IMG/VR virus record: IMGVR_UViG_3300011114_000478
Coordinates: 1 to 52,859 of that record
Strand: one strand, 5' to 3'
DNA length: 52,859 bases
From: a virus
A program made the position numbers and the translations under genes. The notes beneath the pieces are model-generated. The model saw only the letters and a program-made list of their open reading frames with translations. It was not told the origin of the DNA and did no database searches. Below are positions 6,637 to 15,000 of this stretch, in pieces (position 1 is the stretch's first letter; each line of letters begins with the position of its first letter).

Positions 6637-6924
6637 ATGAAAACATTAGAAAAACAAGTAGTAACAACACAAGTAGACACACTAGGTTTACTCTTAGCTC
6701 AAATTGCAGAGCTCGAATCAAAAGCTTCAGCAATCAAACAAGCCCTCAAAGAAGACGGTGCAGGCGTATACGAAGGTTCAATGTTCAAAGCCAACGTCAT
6801 TGTTTCTAACCGTTCAACTGTCGATTTCAAACAAGTATTTGCAGAATGCTCAGTACCTGCTGAAGTTATTGCCCGCAATACTAAAGCACAAGAAATCGTA
6901 ACCGTTAAATTAACTTCAAGATAA
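6637..6924 (+). CDS. Hypothetical early protein upstream of ArdC
   Basis: A 95-residue protein with an N-terminal helical half (LGLLLAQIAELESKASAIKQALKEDG) and a beta-rich second half (SMFKANVIVSNRSTVDFKQVF). I recall similar small proteins in other phages but not a function. It is the first gene after the promoter at 6551, ten bases before ardC, so it probably works in the same early step. The coiled-coil start suggests an oligomer. Confidence 0.65.
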   Translation: MKTLEKQVVTTQVDTLGLLLAQIAELESKASAIKQALKEDGAGVYEGSMFKANVIVSNRSTVDFKQVFAECSVPAEVIARNTKAQEIVTVKLTSR

Positions 6925-6934
6925 GGGGATCAAC

Positions 6935-7702
6935 ATGAAAACAGTACCATTCGCAGATTTACTTAAAGAAGCTGTAAACAAAGAAGGCGTGTTATCAACA
7001 TGCTACAGCCGATTCCACCAATACAGCATCGGCAATCAATTGTGGTTATGGGGACAAGCTGACGCACGCGGTGAGTGCCTAGGTCCCGTACAAACACTCA
7101 AACAATGGAATACGCTTGGTCGTGCAGTCAAGGCAGGTTCTAAAGCTTACTCCATGCTTATGCCTGTAACAGTTCCAAAGAAGGATGCCAACGGTAAGAA
7201 GATCGAAGGCAAGTTCTCTAAGTTCTTTATGCTCAAGAACTATTGGTTCACAGTGCATCAAACAGAAGGTGACGACTTCAAGGAAGAGACTATCATCCCT
7301 GAGTGGAACAAACAAAAAGCCCTCGAAAAGCTACTCATCAAAGAAAATACTTTTGAGCATGCTGACGGTAATTGCCAAGGTTACGCAAGCTTCCACAGCT
7401 TTGCTGTTAATCCCTTAGCTGTATTGCCACACAAGACAACCTTCCATGAGCTTGCTCACATTGTGTTAGGTCATACCACTGAGCACACCATGGCTGACTC
7501 TGAGATTACGCCAAAGGATATTCGTGAGGTAGAAGCTGAGTCAGTGGCTTACATCCTATGCTCAATCCTTGGCTTAGATGGTTTAGTCGAGTCACGCGGT
7601 TACATTCAACATTGGTTGAAGGATAATCAGATCGACGATAAGTCAGCACAAAAGATATTCACTTGTGCTAATACGATCCTTAACGCAGGAAAGGTAGCAT
7701 AA
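6935..7702 (+). CDS. ArdC-like antirestriction protein
   Basis: ArdC proteins bind single-stranded DNA and shield incoming DNA from host restriction. This 255-residue protein has the ArdC layout: an N-terminal domain (YSIGNQLWLWGQ, WNTLGRAVKAGSKAY) and a C-terminal zincin-like domain with HELAH at about 171-175 and a downstream EVEAESVAYIL helix that supplies the third metal ligand. AAGGGG lies just before the start. Expressed from the early promoter at 6551, it would act as DNA enters the cell, alongside the C5 methyltransferase. A true protease function is possible. Confidence 0.88.
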   Translation: MKTVPFADLLKEAVNKEGVLSTCYSRFHQYSIGNQLWLWGQADARGECLGPVQTLKQWNTLGRAVKAGSKAYSMLMPVTVPKKDANGKKIEGKFSKFFMLKNYWFTVHQTEGDDFKEETIIPEWNKQKALEKLLIKENTFEHADGNCQGYASFHSFAVNPLAVLPHKTTFHELAHIVLGHTTEHTMADSEITPKDIREVEAESVAYILCSILGLDGLVESRGYIQHWLKDNQIDDKSAQKIFTCANTILNAGKVA

Positions 7703-7733
7703 AGGGTCTTTTTAAGCGTTTTGGGACACTTTT

Positions 7734-7762
7734 GAGGGTTGGGTATAAGGTTACCCGCCCTC
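7734..7762 (+). other. Stem-loop in the gap after ArdC
   Basis: GAGGG (7734-7738) pairs with CCCTC (7758-7762), and an inner GGTA with TACC. The stem is interrupted and is followed by GAAGGTAAAA, not a T-run, so it is not a clear terminator. The rest of 7703-7810 shows only a short ATGGCT repeat. Confidence 0.4.
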
Positions 7763-7810
7763 GAAGGTAAAAATGGCTCAAAATGGCTTATTTTTAATGT
7801 AAAAAAGTTG

Positions 7811-7838
7811 TTGACAGCACTATTGTTTAATATATAAT
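7811..7838 (+). promoter_or_regulatory. Sigma-70 promoter TTGACA-N16-TATAAT
   Basis: TTGACA at 7811-7816 and TATAAT at 7833-7838, both perfect consensus, with a 16-base spacer. It drives the small-gene block 7890-9281. The spacer and the bases after the -10 share TATTGTTTAAT and AATTACA with the promoter at 6551, so the two look like copies of one module. Confidence 0.85.
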
Positions 7839-7846
7839 TACACCTA

Positions 7847-7862
7847 CGAACACATTGGTTCG
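7847..7862 (+). promoter_or_regulatory. Hairpin at the predicted transcript start
   Basis: CGAAC (7847-7851), six-base loop, GTTCG (7858-7862), starting two or three bases after the predicted +1. It occupies the same place as the palindromes at 3580 and 6588 but has a different sequence, which points to RNA structure. An exact AAAAGCGAAAGGA leader (7871-7883) follows, shared with 3599-3611. Confidence 0.55.
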
Positions 7863-7889
7863 GTTTATTTAAAAGCGAAAGGATTCAAA

Positions 7890-8081
7890 ATGCTATACTA
7901 CGCACTTACTCACAATGAAATATTTGATCTAGGCAATCAACTTTCACCTGCTAATGCAGATCACTTTGCTGTTGACCAATTCAATATTCATCAATCTCCA
8001 AGTGGTTACATAATTGTCAATCACAGAGAACTCGAAGCTATCAAAAACATACTTGACCGACGCGGTGTCGGCGTTTACTAA
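7890..8081 (+). CDS. Hypothetical early protein
   Basis: A 63-residue protein, first in the block after the promoter at 7811, with AAAGGA 7 bases upstream of the ATG. It contains a hydrophobic start (MLYYALTHNEIFDLG) and ends IKNILDRRGVGVY. No family is recognised. Confidence 0.6.
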   Translation: MLYYALTHNEIFDLGNQLSPANADHFAVDQFNIHQSPSGYIIVNHRELEAIKNILDRRGVGVY

Positions 8082-8091
8082 GGAAAAAACC

Positions 8092-8256
8092 ATGGAAGAC
8101 AAAGACTTATCAGTGTTAAAGCGTTATATCGAAAACCGTCAAAAATACGGTTACTCAGACGAAGAGTTGTTTGAGATGCGCGCCTCATTCGGTGAAGACG
8201 AAGAGGTGGTTGACATCTTTACAGGTCAGACGATTGACCTAGGCAGACGATCATGA
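8092..8256 (+). CDS. Hypothetical acidic protein
   Basis: A 54-residue protein. The start at 8092 is chosen because AAGGAAAA lies directly upstream and the longer frame runs back through the previous gene. It has SDEELFEMRASFGEDEEVVDIFTG. Unknown function; the acidity and size resemble phage host-takeover peptides, but that is only an analogy. Confidence 0.6.
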   Translation: MEDKDLSVLKRYIENRQKYGYSDEELFEMRASFGEDEEVVDIFTGQTIDLGRRS

Positions 8257-8390
8257 GCTTCATGGTCGTTGATGCTGTGACCGACGAAATCGTCGAGAGT
8301 AACTTCGAGTATAGGCATCACGCGGAGTTATTTATCGAGGTGCATGGCAAGGATTATCCTAACGCCGAACTTATCGTGGAGTCAGCATGA
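8253..8390 (+). CDS. Hypothetical 45-residue protein
   Basis: An ATG at 8253 overlaps the preceding stop (ATGA), and the frame ends in another ATGA overlap with the next gene at 8387. The product is 45 residues (SFMVVDAVTDEIVESNFEY near the start) and looks like a small beta-strand protein. Double coupling is the main evidence. Confidence 0.55.
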   Translation: MSFMVVDAVTDEIVESNFEYRHHAELFIEVHGKDYPNAELIVESA

Positions 8391-8833
8391 AGCGACCAAT
8401 CTATGAGTCACAGGTTGACTTAACACACGAAAACAAAATGAAAACTTTGTTAGAAGCCAAATGGAATTGCACACTTAATAAATTACCACTCAAGTATCAA
8501 CTTGATTGGTTAGCAATGCGTGGCAAAGATCCTATGGCGTTTGTAGAGTTTAAACACCGCGAGAAGCTATCAATTGACGCGTATCCACGCTACATGATTT
8601 CACTTGACAAGTGGATGAAAGCAAAACAGCTATGCAAAGAAGTAGAGATCCCATTCATTATGGTGATCACATTTACTGAGGGTACATACTACGGCGTGTT
8701 TGCACACAATGGCTTGCATGAGGTTACTTATGGTATTGGCGGTCGTTATGATCGAGGTGACGCGCAAGACGTAGAACCTATGATTTATTTACCATTAAAA
8801 AAATTTCATAAAATTGAGGGAGCGACATTATGA
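8387..8833 (+). CDS. Possible PD-(D/E)XK-fold nuclease-like protein
   Basis: A 148-residue protein. The segment YQLDWLAMRG followed by PMAFVEFKHR gives an Asp and then an E-x-K pair on a hydrophobic strand, the pattern of PD-(D/E)XK nucleases. A helix (LDKWMKAKQLCKE) and a strand (PFIMVITFTEGTYYGVF) follow as in that fold. It may be a nuclease or a degraded relative. The call rests on pattern only. It sits in the early block, consistent with host DNA degradation or a DNA-processing role. Confidence 0.5.
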   Translation: MKRPIYESQVDLTHENKMKTLLEAKWNCTLNKLPLKYQLDWLAMRGKDPMAFVEFKHREKLSIDAYPRYMISLDKWMKAKQLCKEVEIPFIMVITFTEGTYYGVFAHNGLHEVTYGIGGRYDRGDAQDVEPMIYLPLKKFHKIEGATL

Positions 8834-9102
8834 TTGGTACAAAAGAAAATATGGTGATTGGTGACATCGTGCGTGCTTATGACTTTGCACCACGCGAAGG
8901 ATGCCCTGATTGTTTTATCATTGGCAAGGTGACCGCAATTGAAGGATCGTTTTTTGTTGCTGACACTTTGATGCGTGTTTGGAACGGCAAAGTCGAACAT
9001 CAAAACAAGCTTGAGAACCACATCAAGCATAGCTTCCGTGCGTTATGCCAAGGCGAAATGGGCTTTGACAAAGAGTATGAGCGTGTTACAATACTAGCAT
9101 GA
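8830..9102 (+). CDS. Hypothetical protein
   Basis: A 90-residue protein in an ATGA overlap with the preceding gene. It looks beta-rich at the start (MVIGDIVRAYDF, IIGKVTAIEGSFFVADTL), possibly a small barrel, with cysteines at CPDC. This resembles uncharacterised phage proteins but no function is known to me. Confidence 0.6.
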   Translation: MIGTKENMVIGDIVRAYDFAPREGCPDCFIIGKVTAIEGSFFVADTLMRVWNGKVEHQNKLENHIKHSFRALCQGEMGFDKEYERVTILA

Positions 9103-9281
9103 GTCACCATCATAGATATGTTGGTTTGATTGACGGGGAGAAGATGAGAAGTTTTCACCGCCGTGACGAACTCATGCATTGGTTAAAAGATAAACCCGAA
9201 GCAACTTACATCAAGTATTCAGTAAAGCGTGAGAAAAAAGAAAAGATTGATTTTAACGAATACGAACTAGCGCCTTTCTAA
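9099..9281 (+). CDS. Hypothetical small basic protein
   Basis: A 60-residue protein, ATGA-coupled to the previous gene and last in the early block. It begins with a His-rich MSHHHRY and has a Lys-rich middle (YSVKREKKEKIDF). Function unknown. The non-coding control region follows. Confidence 0.55.
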   Translation: MSHHHRYVGLIDGEKMRSFHRRDELMHWLKDKPEATYIKYSVKREKKEKIDFNEYELAPF

Positions 9282-9300
9282 TATTGTTATTGTTTCATGG

Positions 9301-9328
9301 TTTATTGTTTATTGTTTATGGTTTATGG
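9301..9328 (+). repeat. Four tandem AT-rich 7-mers
   Basis: TTTATTG, TTTATTG, TTTATGG and TTTATGG follow one another without gaps at 9301-9328. Partial units lie just upstream from 9283. Such AT-rich repeats resemble unwinding elements at replication origins and lie immediately before the 22-bp-spaced palindromes. Confidence 0.75.
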
Positions 9329-9335
9329 TTGGTAT

Positions 9336-9391
9336 TACGTCCGTATAAATCTCGTAATACGTCCGTATAGTTTTCGTAATACGTCCGTATA
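9336..9391 (+). promoter_or_regulatory. Three 22-bp-spaced palindromic sites (iteron or operator array)
   Basis: TACGTCCGTATA occurs at 9336-9347, 9358-9369 and 9380-9391, exactly 22 bp apart, about two helical turns. Each core is the near-palindrome ATACG-TC-CGTAT (the first copy has TTACG). This is what a dimeric DNA-binding protein would recognise on one face of the helix. It may be an origin or a late-gene switch. The remaining stretch 9392-9444 is purine- and A-rich without other structure. Confidence 0.75.
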
Positions 9392-9444
9392 AATTCCCCC
9401 GAAAAGAAAATAAAAACTAAAAACAATTTGTACCTACTTATTGT

Positions 9445-9473
9445 TTGACTTCTCACTATTGTCCGTTTACATT
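9445..9473 (+). promoter_or_regulatory. Predicted promoter before the terminase genes
   Basis: TTGACT (9445-9450) and TACATT (9468-9473) with a 17-base spacer are a fair sigma-70 match. Transcription would start near 9480, only a few bases before ATG 9484, so the terminase mRNA may be almost leaderless; indeed no ribosome site is visible. The three palindromes upstream could control it. Confidence 0.5.
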
Positions 9474-9483
9474 CTGTTTCATT

Positions 9484-10062
9484 ATGTCAGAGACAGCTAT
9501 CACAAAGAAGAGAGTCGTATCATCTTACGAAAGTAAAGAAGATGATGTAGAGACTCGTGCGTCAGGTAAACAATCTAACAAGGACTCATCAAGCGTTAAC
9601 AAAGGTGGAAGACCTACGCTTTATAGTCTTGAGATTGCTTTGGAGATATGCGATAGGATTGCTGACGGTGAGAGTTTAGTAAAGATTTGCAGTGATCCGA
9701 AGATGCCGAAGAAGACAGCGGTGTACGAGTGGTTGCTACGCCACAAAGAATTTGCGGAGATATATGCGCGCGCGAGGGAAGACCAAGCTGACACATTGGC
9801 CGACGAGATCCACGCAATCAGTGACGAACTCCCTCAACAGATTGTAGACGACAAAGGTAAGACGCGTTATGACAGCGCTTACGTTCAATGGCAAAAGAAT
9901 CGTGTTGACGCTCGTAAGTGGGTGGCCGCGAAGCTTAAACCTAAAAAGTATTCAGACAGGATCGCACACGTTGGTGACAATGAAGCCGACAGCATAAACG
10001 TCAACGTCAACATCTTTGACGAGATGATTAAAAACCTCGAACTAAAAAGGCAAACTAAATGA
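9484..10062 (+). CDS. terS: Terminase small subunit
   Basis: The small terminase recognises phage DNA and presents it to the large subunit at the portal. This 192-residue protein has a low-complexity charged start, then GRPTLYSLEIALEICDRIADGESLVKICSDPKMPKKTAVYEWLLRH, a helix-turn-helix typical of phage TerS, followed by a long helix (EIYARAREDQADTLADEI) for oligomerisation. It lies two small genes before terL. The start at 9484 is chosen as the first ATG after the predicted promoter; no Shine-Dalgarno is present. Confidence 0.85.
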   Translation: MSETAITKKRVVSSYESKEDDVETRASGKQSNKDSSSVNKGGRPTLYSLEIALEICDRIADGESLVKICSDPKMPKKTAVYEWLLRHKEFAEIYARAREDQADTLADEIHAISDELPQQIVDDKGKTRYDSAYVQWQKNRVDARKWVAAKLKPKKYSDRIAHVGDNEADSINVNVNIFDEMIKNLELKRQTK

Positions 10063-10157
10063 GTGATCTTATAAACGGATTATGGATTCTGTTCGGCATG
10101 GTTGTCGGTGGATTCTTATACTTCATCATCGCTGACTACTTCGATGACAGAAAATAA
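10059..10157 (+). CDS. Tiny membrane peptide between terminase genes
   Basis: A 32-codon frame in an ATGA overlap with terS. The product is one hydrophobic helix (LWILFGMVVGGFLYFIIADYF) with a charged C-terminus. It overlaps the next gene by 14 bases. The coupling supports it, but such a short gene is uncertain. Confidence 0.45.
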   Translation: MSDLINGLWILFGMVVGGFLYFIIADYFDDRK

Positions 10158-10293
10158 ACAAAAGCCACAAAAGCCATTGACGCATGAAGAGCTTGTGGAT
10201 CTTATGCTAGAGAACGAAGAAGTTTATAAAGCACTTGCTGAATACGAGCTGAACAAGTCTACAGGCGAAGTTCAAGTGGTAAGTCATGACTGA
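10144..10293 (+). CDS. Hypothetical small protein before terL
   Basis: A 49-residue protein with a basic start (TENKQKPQKP) and an acidic helix (HEELVDLMLENEEVYKALAEYELNK). The 10144 ATG is chosen because the frame further upstream is the membrane peptide region. It overlaps terL by 8 bases. It may assist the terminase; function unknown. Confidence 0.55.
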   Translation: MTENKQKPQKPLTHEELVDLMLENEEVYKALAEYELNKSTGEVQVVSHD

Positions 10294-11734
10294 CGTTGTT
10301 GAGCTTCTTAAAGACAAAGAAGTCGAAGCGCAGTTTAAATCGCTTCCTATTGCTAAACAGATAGCGATAGCGTGGCGCATGAAGTGGTTAACGCAAGCGC
10401 ATGATCACCAAATATTGCCACACGGTGATTGGGCGATATGGTTGCTATTAGGTGGTCGAGGTGCGGGGAAGACTAGAACGTCTGCTGAGCAGATAGGATG
10501 GTGGGCTTGGGAACAGCCTAACACACGATGGCTAGTAGCCGCGCCGACAGCCATGGATGTACGCGGTACATGTATTGAAGGTGAATCAGGATTGCTTAAC
10601 GTGATACCTGAGATCCTTATTGCAGACTATAACAAGTCATTGCTCGAGATCAAGCTGACGAACGGATCACTGATCAAAGGCATATCAGCGTCAGAACCTG
10701 ATCGCTTCCGCGGTGGACAATACCACGGCGCATGGCTAGACGAGTTAGCGGCTTGGGATTACTTACAAGAAGCATGGGACATGATTATGTTCTCAGTGCG
10801 TTTAGGTAAAGAGACAAGGATCATCGCATCAACGACACCACGTCCTAAAGACTTGATCGTTGAGTTAGTAGGTCGAGCAGATGATGGATCAGGTGAGGTC
10901 GTCATGTCAACCGCGTCAACGTACGCGAACATAGACAACTTAGCGCCAAGCTTTCAACAGCAGATCTTGCAGTACGAAGGAACGAAGCTCGGACGCCAAG
11001 AGATCTATGCCGAACTGATTGACCCTGAAGAGGGTGGCATTGTTAAAAGAGATATGTTTAAGTTATGGGATGCGCGTAAGCCGTTCCCTAAGTTTGAATA
11101 CATCATACAGAGTTACGATTGCGCATACACAGAGAAGACGATCAATGACCCGACAGCGTGCTTAGTCTTCGGATTGTTTAAGCCAACAGACGGGCCCATG
11201 TCAGTGATGCTGATAGACGCATGGCAAGAACGCATGCAGTATCCTGATCTAAGACGAAAGGTTAGAGACGAATATGAAGTTAGTTATGGTGCGGATAGCG
11301 AGTCCGACACAGGAGAGTTTGTCAAAGGTAAGCGAGTTGATCTCATACTTGTCGAAGATAAGGCGAGTGGAATCAGTCTCATACAAGATATGCAACGGGC
11401 ACATTTACCTGTGCGAGCTTACAATCCTGGTCGAGCCGACAAAGTGCAACGACTTTCCATTGTCGCAAACATTATCGCTCATGGAAGAGTGTGGATTCCC
11501 GAATCGTCAGTACGTCGAGGATATGTGCGTGATTGGGCTGAGGGCTTCGTATCACAGATTTGCTCATTTCCTGAAGCTACGCATGACGACTATGTGGACG
11601 CATGTACGCAAGCGCTTCGGTATCTAAGAGACGCAGGCATGTTAGAGATTGATCCGAGACCTTATGACCCGTCAGAGGATTATGCAGACGCACACGGTGG
11701 ATACACACAACGTGTTAACCCGTACGCAGTATGA
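10286..11734 (+). CDS. terL: Terminase large subunit
   Basis: TerL is the ATP-driven motor and nuclease that packages DNA through the portal. The 482-residue protein has Walker A GGRGAGKT at 56-63, a Walker B-like GAWLDE near 148-153, ATPase coupling segment STTPRPK, and a C-terminal nuclease domain with YDCAYT near 276 and LVEDKASG near 354, each supplying metal-binding acids. This matches the Terminase_6 family. Length is normal. It follows terS and precedes the portal region as expected. Confidence 0.95.
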   Translation: MTDVVELLKDKEVEAQFKSLPIAKQIAIAWRMKWLTQAHDHQILPHGDWAIWLLLGGRGAGKTRTSAEQIGWWAWEQPNTRWLVAAPTAMDVRGTCIEGESGLLNVIPEILIADYNKSLLEIKLTNGSLIKGISASEPDRFRGGQYHGAWLDELAAWDYLQEAWDMIMFSVRLGKETRIIASTTPRPKDLIVELVGRADDGSGEVVMSTASTYANIDNLAPSFQQQILQYEGTKLGRQEIYAELIDPEEGGIVKRDMFKLWDARKPFPKFEYIIQSYDCAYTEKTINDPTACLVFGLFKPTDGPMSVMLIDAWQERMQYPDLRRKVRDEYEVSYGADSESDTGEFVKGKRVDLILVEDKASGISLIQDMQRAHLPVRAYNPGRADKVQRLSIVANIIAHGRVWIPESSVRRGYVRDWAEGFVSQICSFPEATHDDYVDACTQALRYLRDAGMLEIDPRPYDPSEDYADAHGGYTQRVNPYAV

Positions 11735-11931
11735 CAACATTTTATATTGCCAAGAGAAGTCCCGTTGGTCATCAGCTTTTATTAAGGCGATGGATGCAAA
11801 TAAGAAAGTCTTATAAGCATGTAAGACGAGATATAGAAACAAAAAGGTATAGACGCCAATGGTTTTGGAACGCAGACAGATGGGATCAAAGACATGGCGA
11901 AAATAGCAACACCGTGCAAACAGATATGTGA
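11731..11931 (+). CDS. Hypothetical Arg/Trp-rich protein
   Basis: A 66-residue frame in an ATGA overlap with terL. It is rich in Arg, Lys, Trp and Tyr (RRWMQIRKSYKHVRRDIETKRYRRQWFW). It fills the 160-base gap before the DUF1289 gene and overlaps that gene by 38 bases. Nothing identifies it; the long overlap makes it somewhat doubtful. Confidence 0.45.
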   Translation: MTTFYIAKRSPVGHQLLLRRWMQIRKSYKHVRRDIETKRYRRQWFWNADRWDQRHGENSNTVQTDM

Positions 11932-12076
11932 ACTAGACGAAAAGTTATACATATGTAAAACATGTAAGCGCACTGAAGACGAGATAGCAAGTTGGTTAGA
12001 TTACACACCAAGCGAACGCAAAGCTGTAATGAAACGCATCAAGGAACGAGATGGGCGTAGCAAAAAAAATAATTGA
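11894..12076 (+). CDS. DUF1289-family Cys-rich small protein
   Basis: A 60-residue protein with TPCKQICELDEKLYICKTCKRTEDEIASW followed by PSERKAVMKRI, the signature of DUF1289. Four cysteines in a CxxxC and CxxC arrangement could bind iron or zinc. The family is common in proteobacteria and its function is unknown. AGACATGG context lacks a strong ribosome site. A phage copy between terL and the 1220-residue gene is unusual. Confidence 0.75.
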   Translation: MAKIATPCKQICELDEKLYICKTCKRTEDEIASWLDYTPSERKAVMKRIKERDGRSKKNN

Positions 12077-15000
12077 GGGTGGATTAAAGGCGGTCGCTAA
12101 GAAAGCGCCACGCATGTCTGAAGCACTCGAACCTCACATTGGTAAACGCTTATATATTACGCAAGCGGATCGTACAGCACTTGACTATCCACAAGGTTTA
12201 CTCGGAGGACCAGGCTATACGGAACTAGCAAGCATTGATCCTAAATACAAAGACATCGCATGGGCTGTGCAAGGACCAGGCGTTGCAAAGACTCTTGTAG
12301 GTTCAATGGCGCGCAATCCTGAAGAAGCTGTATTCGCAAACCTTATTGGATCACCCGAACAACACAGATCAAACAAAGTCGTCTTCGATAAGATTATGGA
12401 TCGCTTTCAGAAAGCGATAGAAGAAGACAAGCTCACACCCGAACTACATAAGACGATTAACAAACGCTTAGCTAACATCAAAGATCCAAAGACAGGTAAG
12501 TCATTCTTTCCTGAAGACGTAGACATTCTATCCCCTGAGTTCGAGCAACACGCAAACACCTTCCATCAACGCGCATTCATTGCTGACGTGTTAGCAGGTA
12601 AAGGTGTCGGTGGTCGCAAAGGTACGATCATTGATTACCCACAAGTTATAAAAGAAACCACTGACCCGTTATTGCTAGAAGCAAAGACAGGCGACATCGG
12701 TGACAGACTATTCTCGTTATCAGGCAACATTGAATACAGACCTGAATTACATCCTGCATTCCATACATCGTTAGGTGGTCGCAAAGAATCCGAAGCTTTC
12801 GCACCTGCTCCACAAGGTATTGTGATGAAAAACTTTATCAAAGACTTTACAGAGCGAACAGGTCGCATGCCAACCTATTACGACTTAACACGCGGATATG
12901 CACCAAGCGAAAAGATTACACAGGAAATGGTTGAGCGCATGTACAAAGAAGGTTACGGCGCAGGTGGTAAGGTTCTCAAAAAAGGATTGAAACTTATAGA
13001 AGACGTTGCAGAGAAAGTTAAGTTGCCTCCCGCAGAGAACTCAGCACGCACACAAATTGTAGGTACGATGCCGACATACGAAAAGGCACGCGACATACTA
13101 AGCAAAGAAGGTATTGAAGGTAAAGACGTTATAGACTTCGGCGCAGGTAAAGGTTTAGGTTCAACCATGATGAAGGCGCATTCATTCGAGCCATATCCAC
13201 AGGGTTGGTATCCAACGTACACCAAGTCAGAAGACATTCCTTCCAATGCATACAAAGGCTTGCTCAATCTTAATGTATTGAACGTCCTTGATCCTGAAAT
13301 GCGTGCACACACAGTTAAAGAGATTGGTCGTGTTATGCAACCCGAAGGTGGCACAGGATTAATCACAACACGCGGTCGTGACGTTATGAATACAATCGGT
13401 GGCGTAAAAGGTCCTGAACCAATGTCAGTGATTACTTCACGCGACACATATCAAAAAGGATTCGAACCTAACGAACTCCGTGAATACATCAAATACATAC
13501 TAGGTACTGACTTTGAATACGAACCACTAAACCTAGGTCCCGCAGGTGTCAAGATCAAGAAGAAAGCTGAAGGCGGAACTATATCTGACGACGCTGAAGA
13601 GTACGGCGAACAACTCAAAGAAAGACGCAAGACACTTGGTAGCGACATCCTCAAGTCAGGCGCAAAAGGAATTAAAGAAGGATTAGGTAACATCTATCAA
13701 AGCGCTAAAGAAACATTGTCACGCGCAGGTACTATCGGTGACATCGTAGAAGGTTATGGTAAGTACGGCGCACCAATGGAAAGAGCAAGATACGAAGGCA
13801 TTACAGGTACAAAGCTTCCTGAAATAAAACCTGTACCTTACTTGCGCGAACAAACAATTACAGAATCACCTGTAGGTGCAAAGATAATGCCACTTACCAC
13901 AGGCGAACAACAATTTGCAGGTGAGATTATTGGTGACCCACTTTCTTATTCAGTGTCAGGCGCAGGTCGTGGACTTGAAAAGTTTGGTAAGTTTGTTGGT
14001 AAAGGCTTAGCTGAACAAGTGCAAACAGGTAAAGGTCTCATTGGTCGCAACGTCATCAACCCACGCATGAATGTCATCAAAGACCAAGGTGGTATGTTAG
14101 TCGGTGGTGAGAAAGCTTTAGATGATGAGCTAATAGCAATGAAGAAAAATGAAGCCGCATATCCTCACGCACAAGCAAACTTTACTACAGACCAAAAAGA
14201 TCCTAATGCTGTAGCTCTTAACAATTGGATTGATACCAAGGTAAAAAAATACTTACGCAATCAAGCAGGATCAGAAGCCGACCCAATACTTAAAACAATT
14301 GAGTCAGGCGTAGAACATAATTTCCAACCAACTATGGGTGACACTAAATACAGCGTAAGAAATAAACGACTTAAAGTTGGTAAACCTGAAACAGGTATTG
14401 CTAAAACAGATTTGGGCAAAGAGTTTGAGTACAAAATTGATTCAATGTTTGATCCTCATAGCTCCGAAGAAGTTAAAGCAATTTTAAATGACCCGCTTCC
14501 TTTTGCTGATCCAAACACAGCAGAAAGATTTAGAGCTTCAAAACTTAGAACTGAGCATGATCTTCCTATTGAAAACGAAAAAGATGTTAAGGCACTTAGG
14601 TTGCTTAATGAAATTCCCGACAAGAATATATATACATTAAGTGGTACAAACATTACAGAACGTCTAGGTCTCAATCATGTATCCGATGTTTTATATGAAG
14701 ACTTAATGTCAGGCAAGTTAAAACCTGAACAACTAAATCAAATGTCTATTGAGAAAGCTATCCGTCGCACCGCAGAGTATGACGCACAAAAAGCTCGCGA
14801 AATGCAAAAAGCTCATGCAACTTCAATTGAAGGATTCCCTGTTCCTAAAGCATATGAAGACAAATACAAATGGGTAGAACTTAAACACGAAACAGATCCA
14901 AAGAAAACAGCGGCAGCGCTCAAATCAGAAGGTGAGATGATGGGTCACTGCGTTGGTGGCGGTGATTATTGTTATGATGTTGAACATGGAACAGCTAAGA

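Noticed and set aside
7734-7762. Terminator after ArdC
   Set aside because: The stem is interrupted and is followed by GAAGGTAAAA, not a T-run.
9336-9391. CRISPR-like array
   Set aside because: Repeats are only 12 bases with 10-base spacers at a strict 22-bp period and each is palindromic, which fits binding sites and not CRISPR units; no cas genes are present.
12953-13447. A 164-codon leftward frame under the 1220-residue gene
   Set aside because: Antisense to a continuous coding frame with methyltransferase motifs; no promoter or ribosome site supports it.
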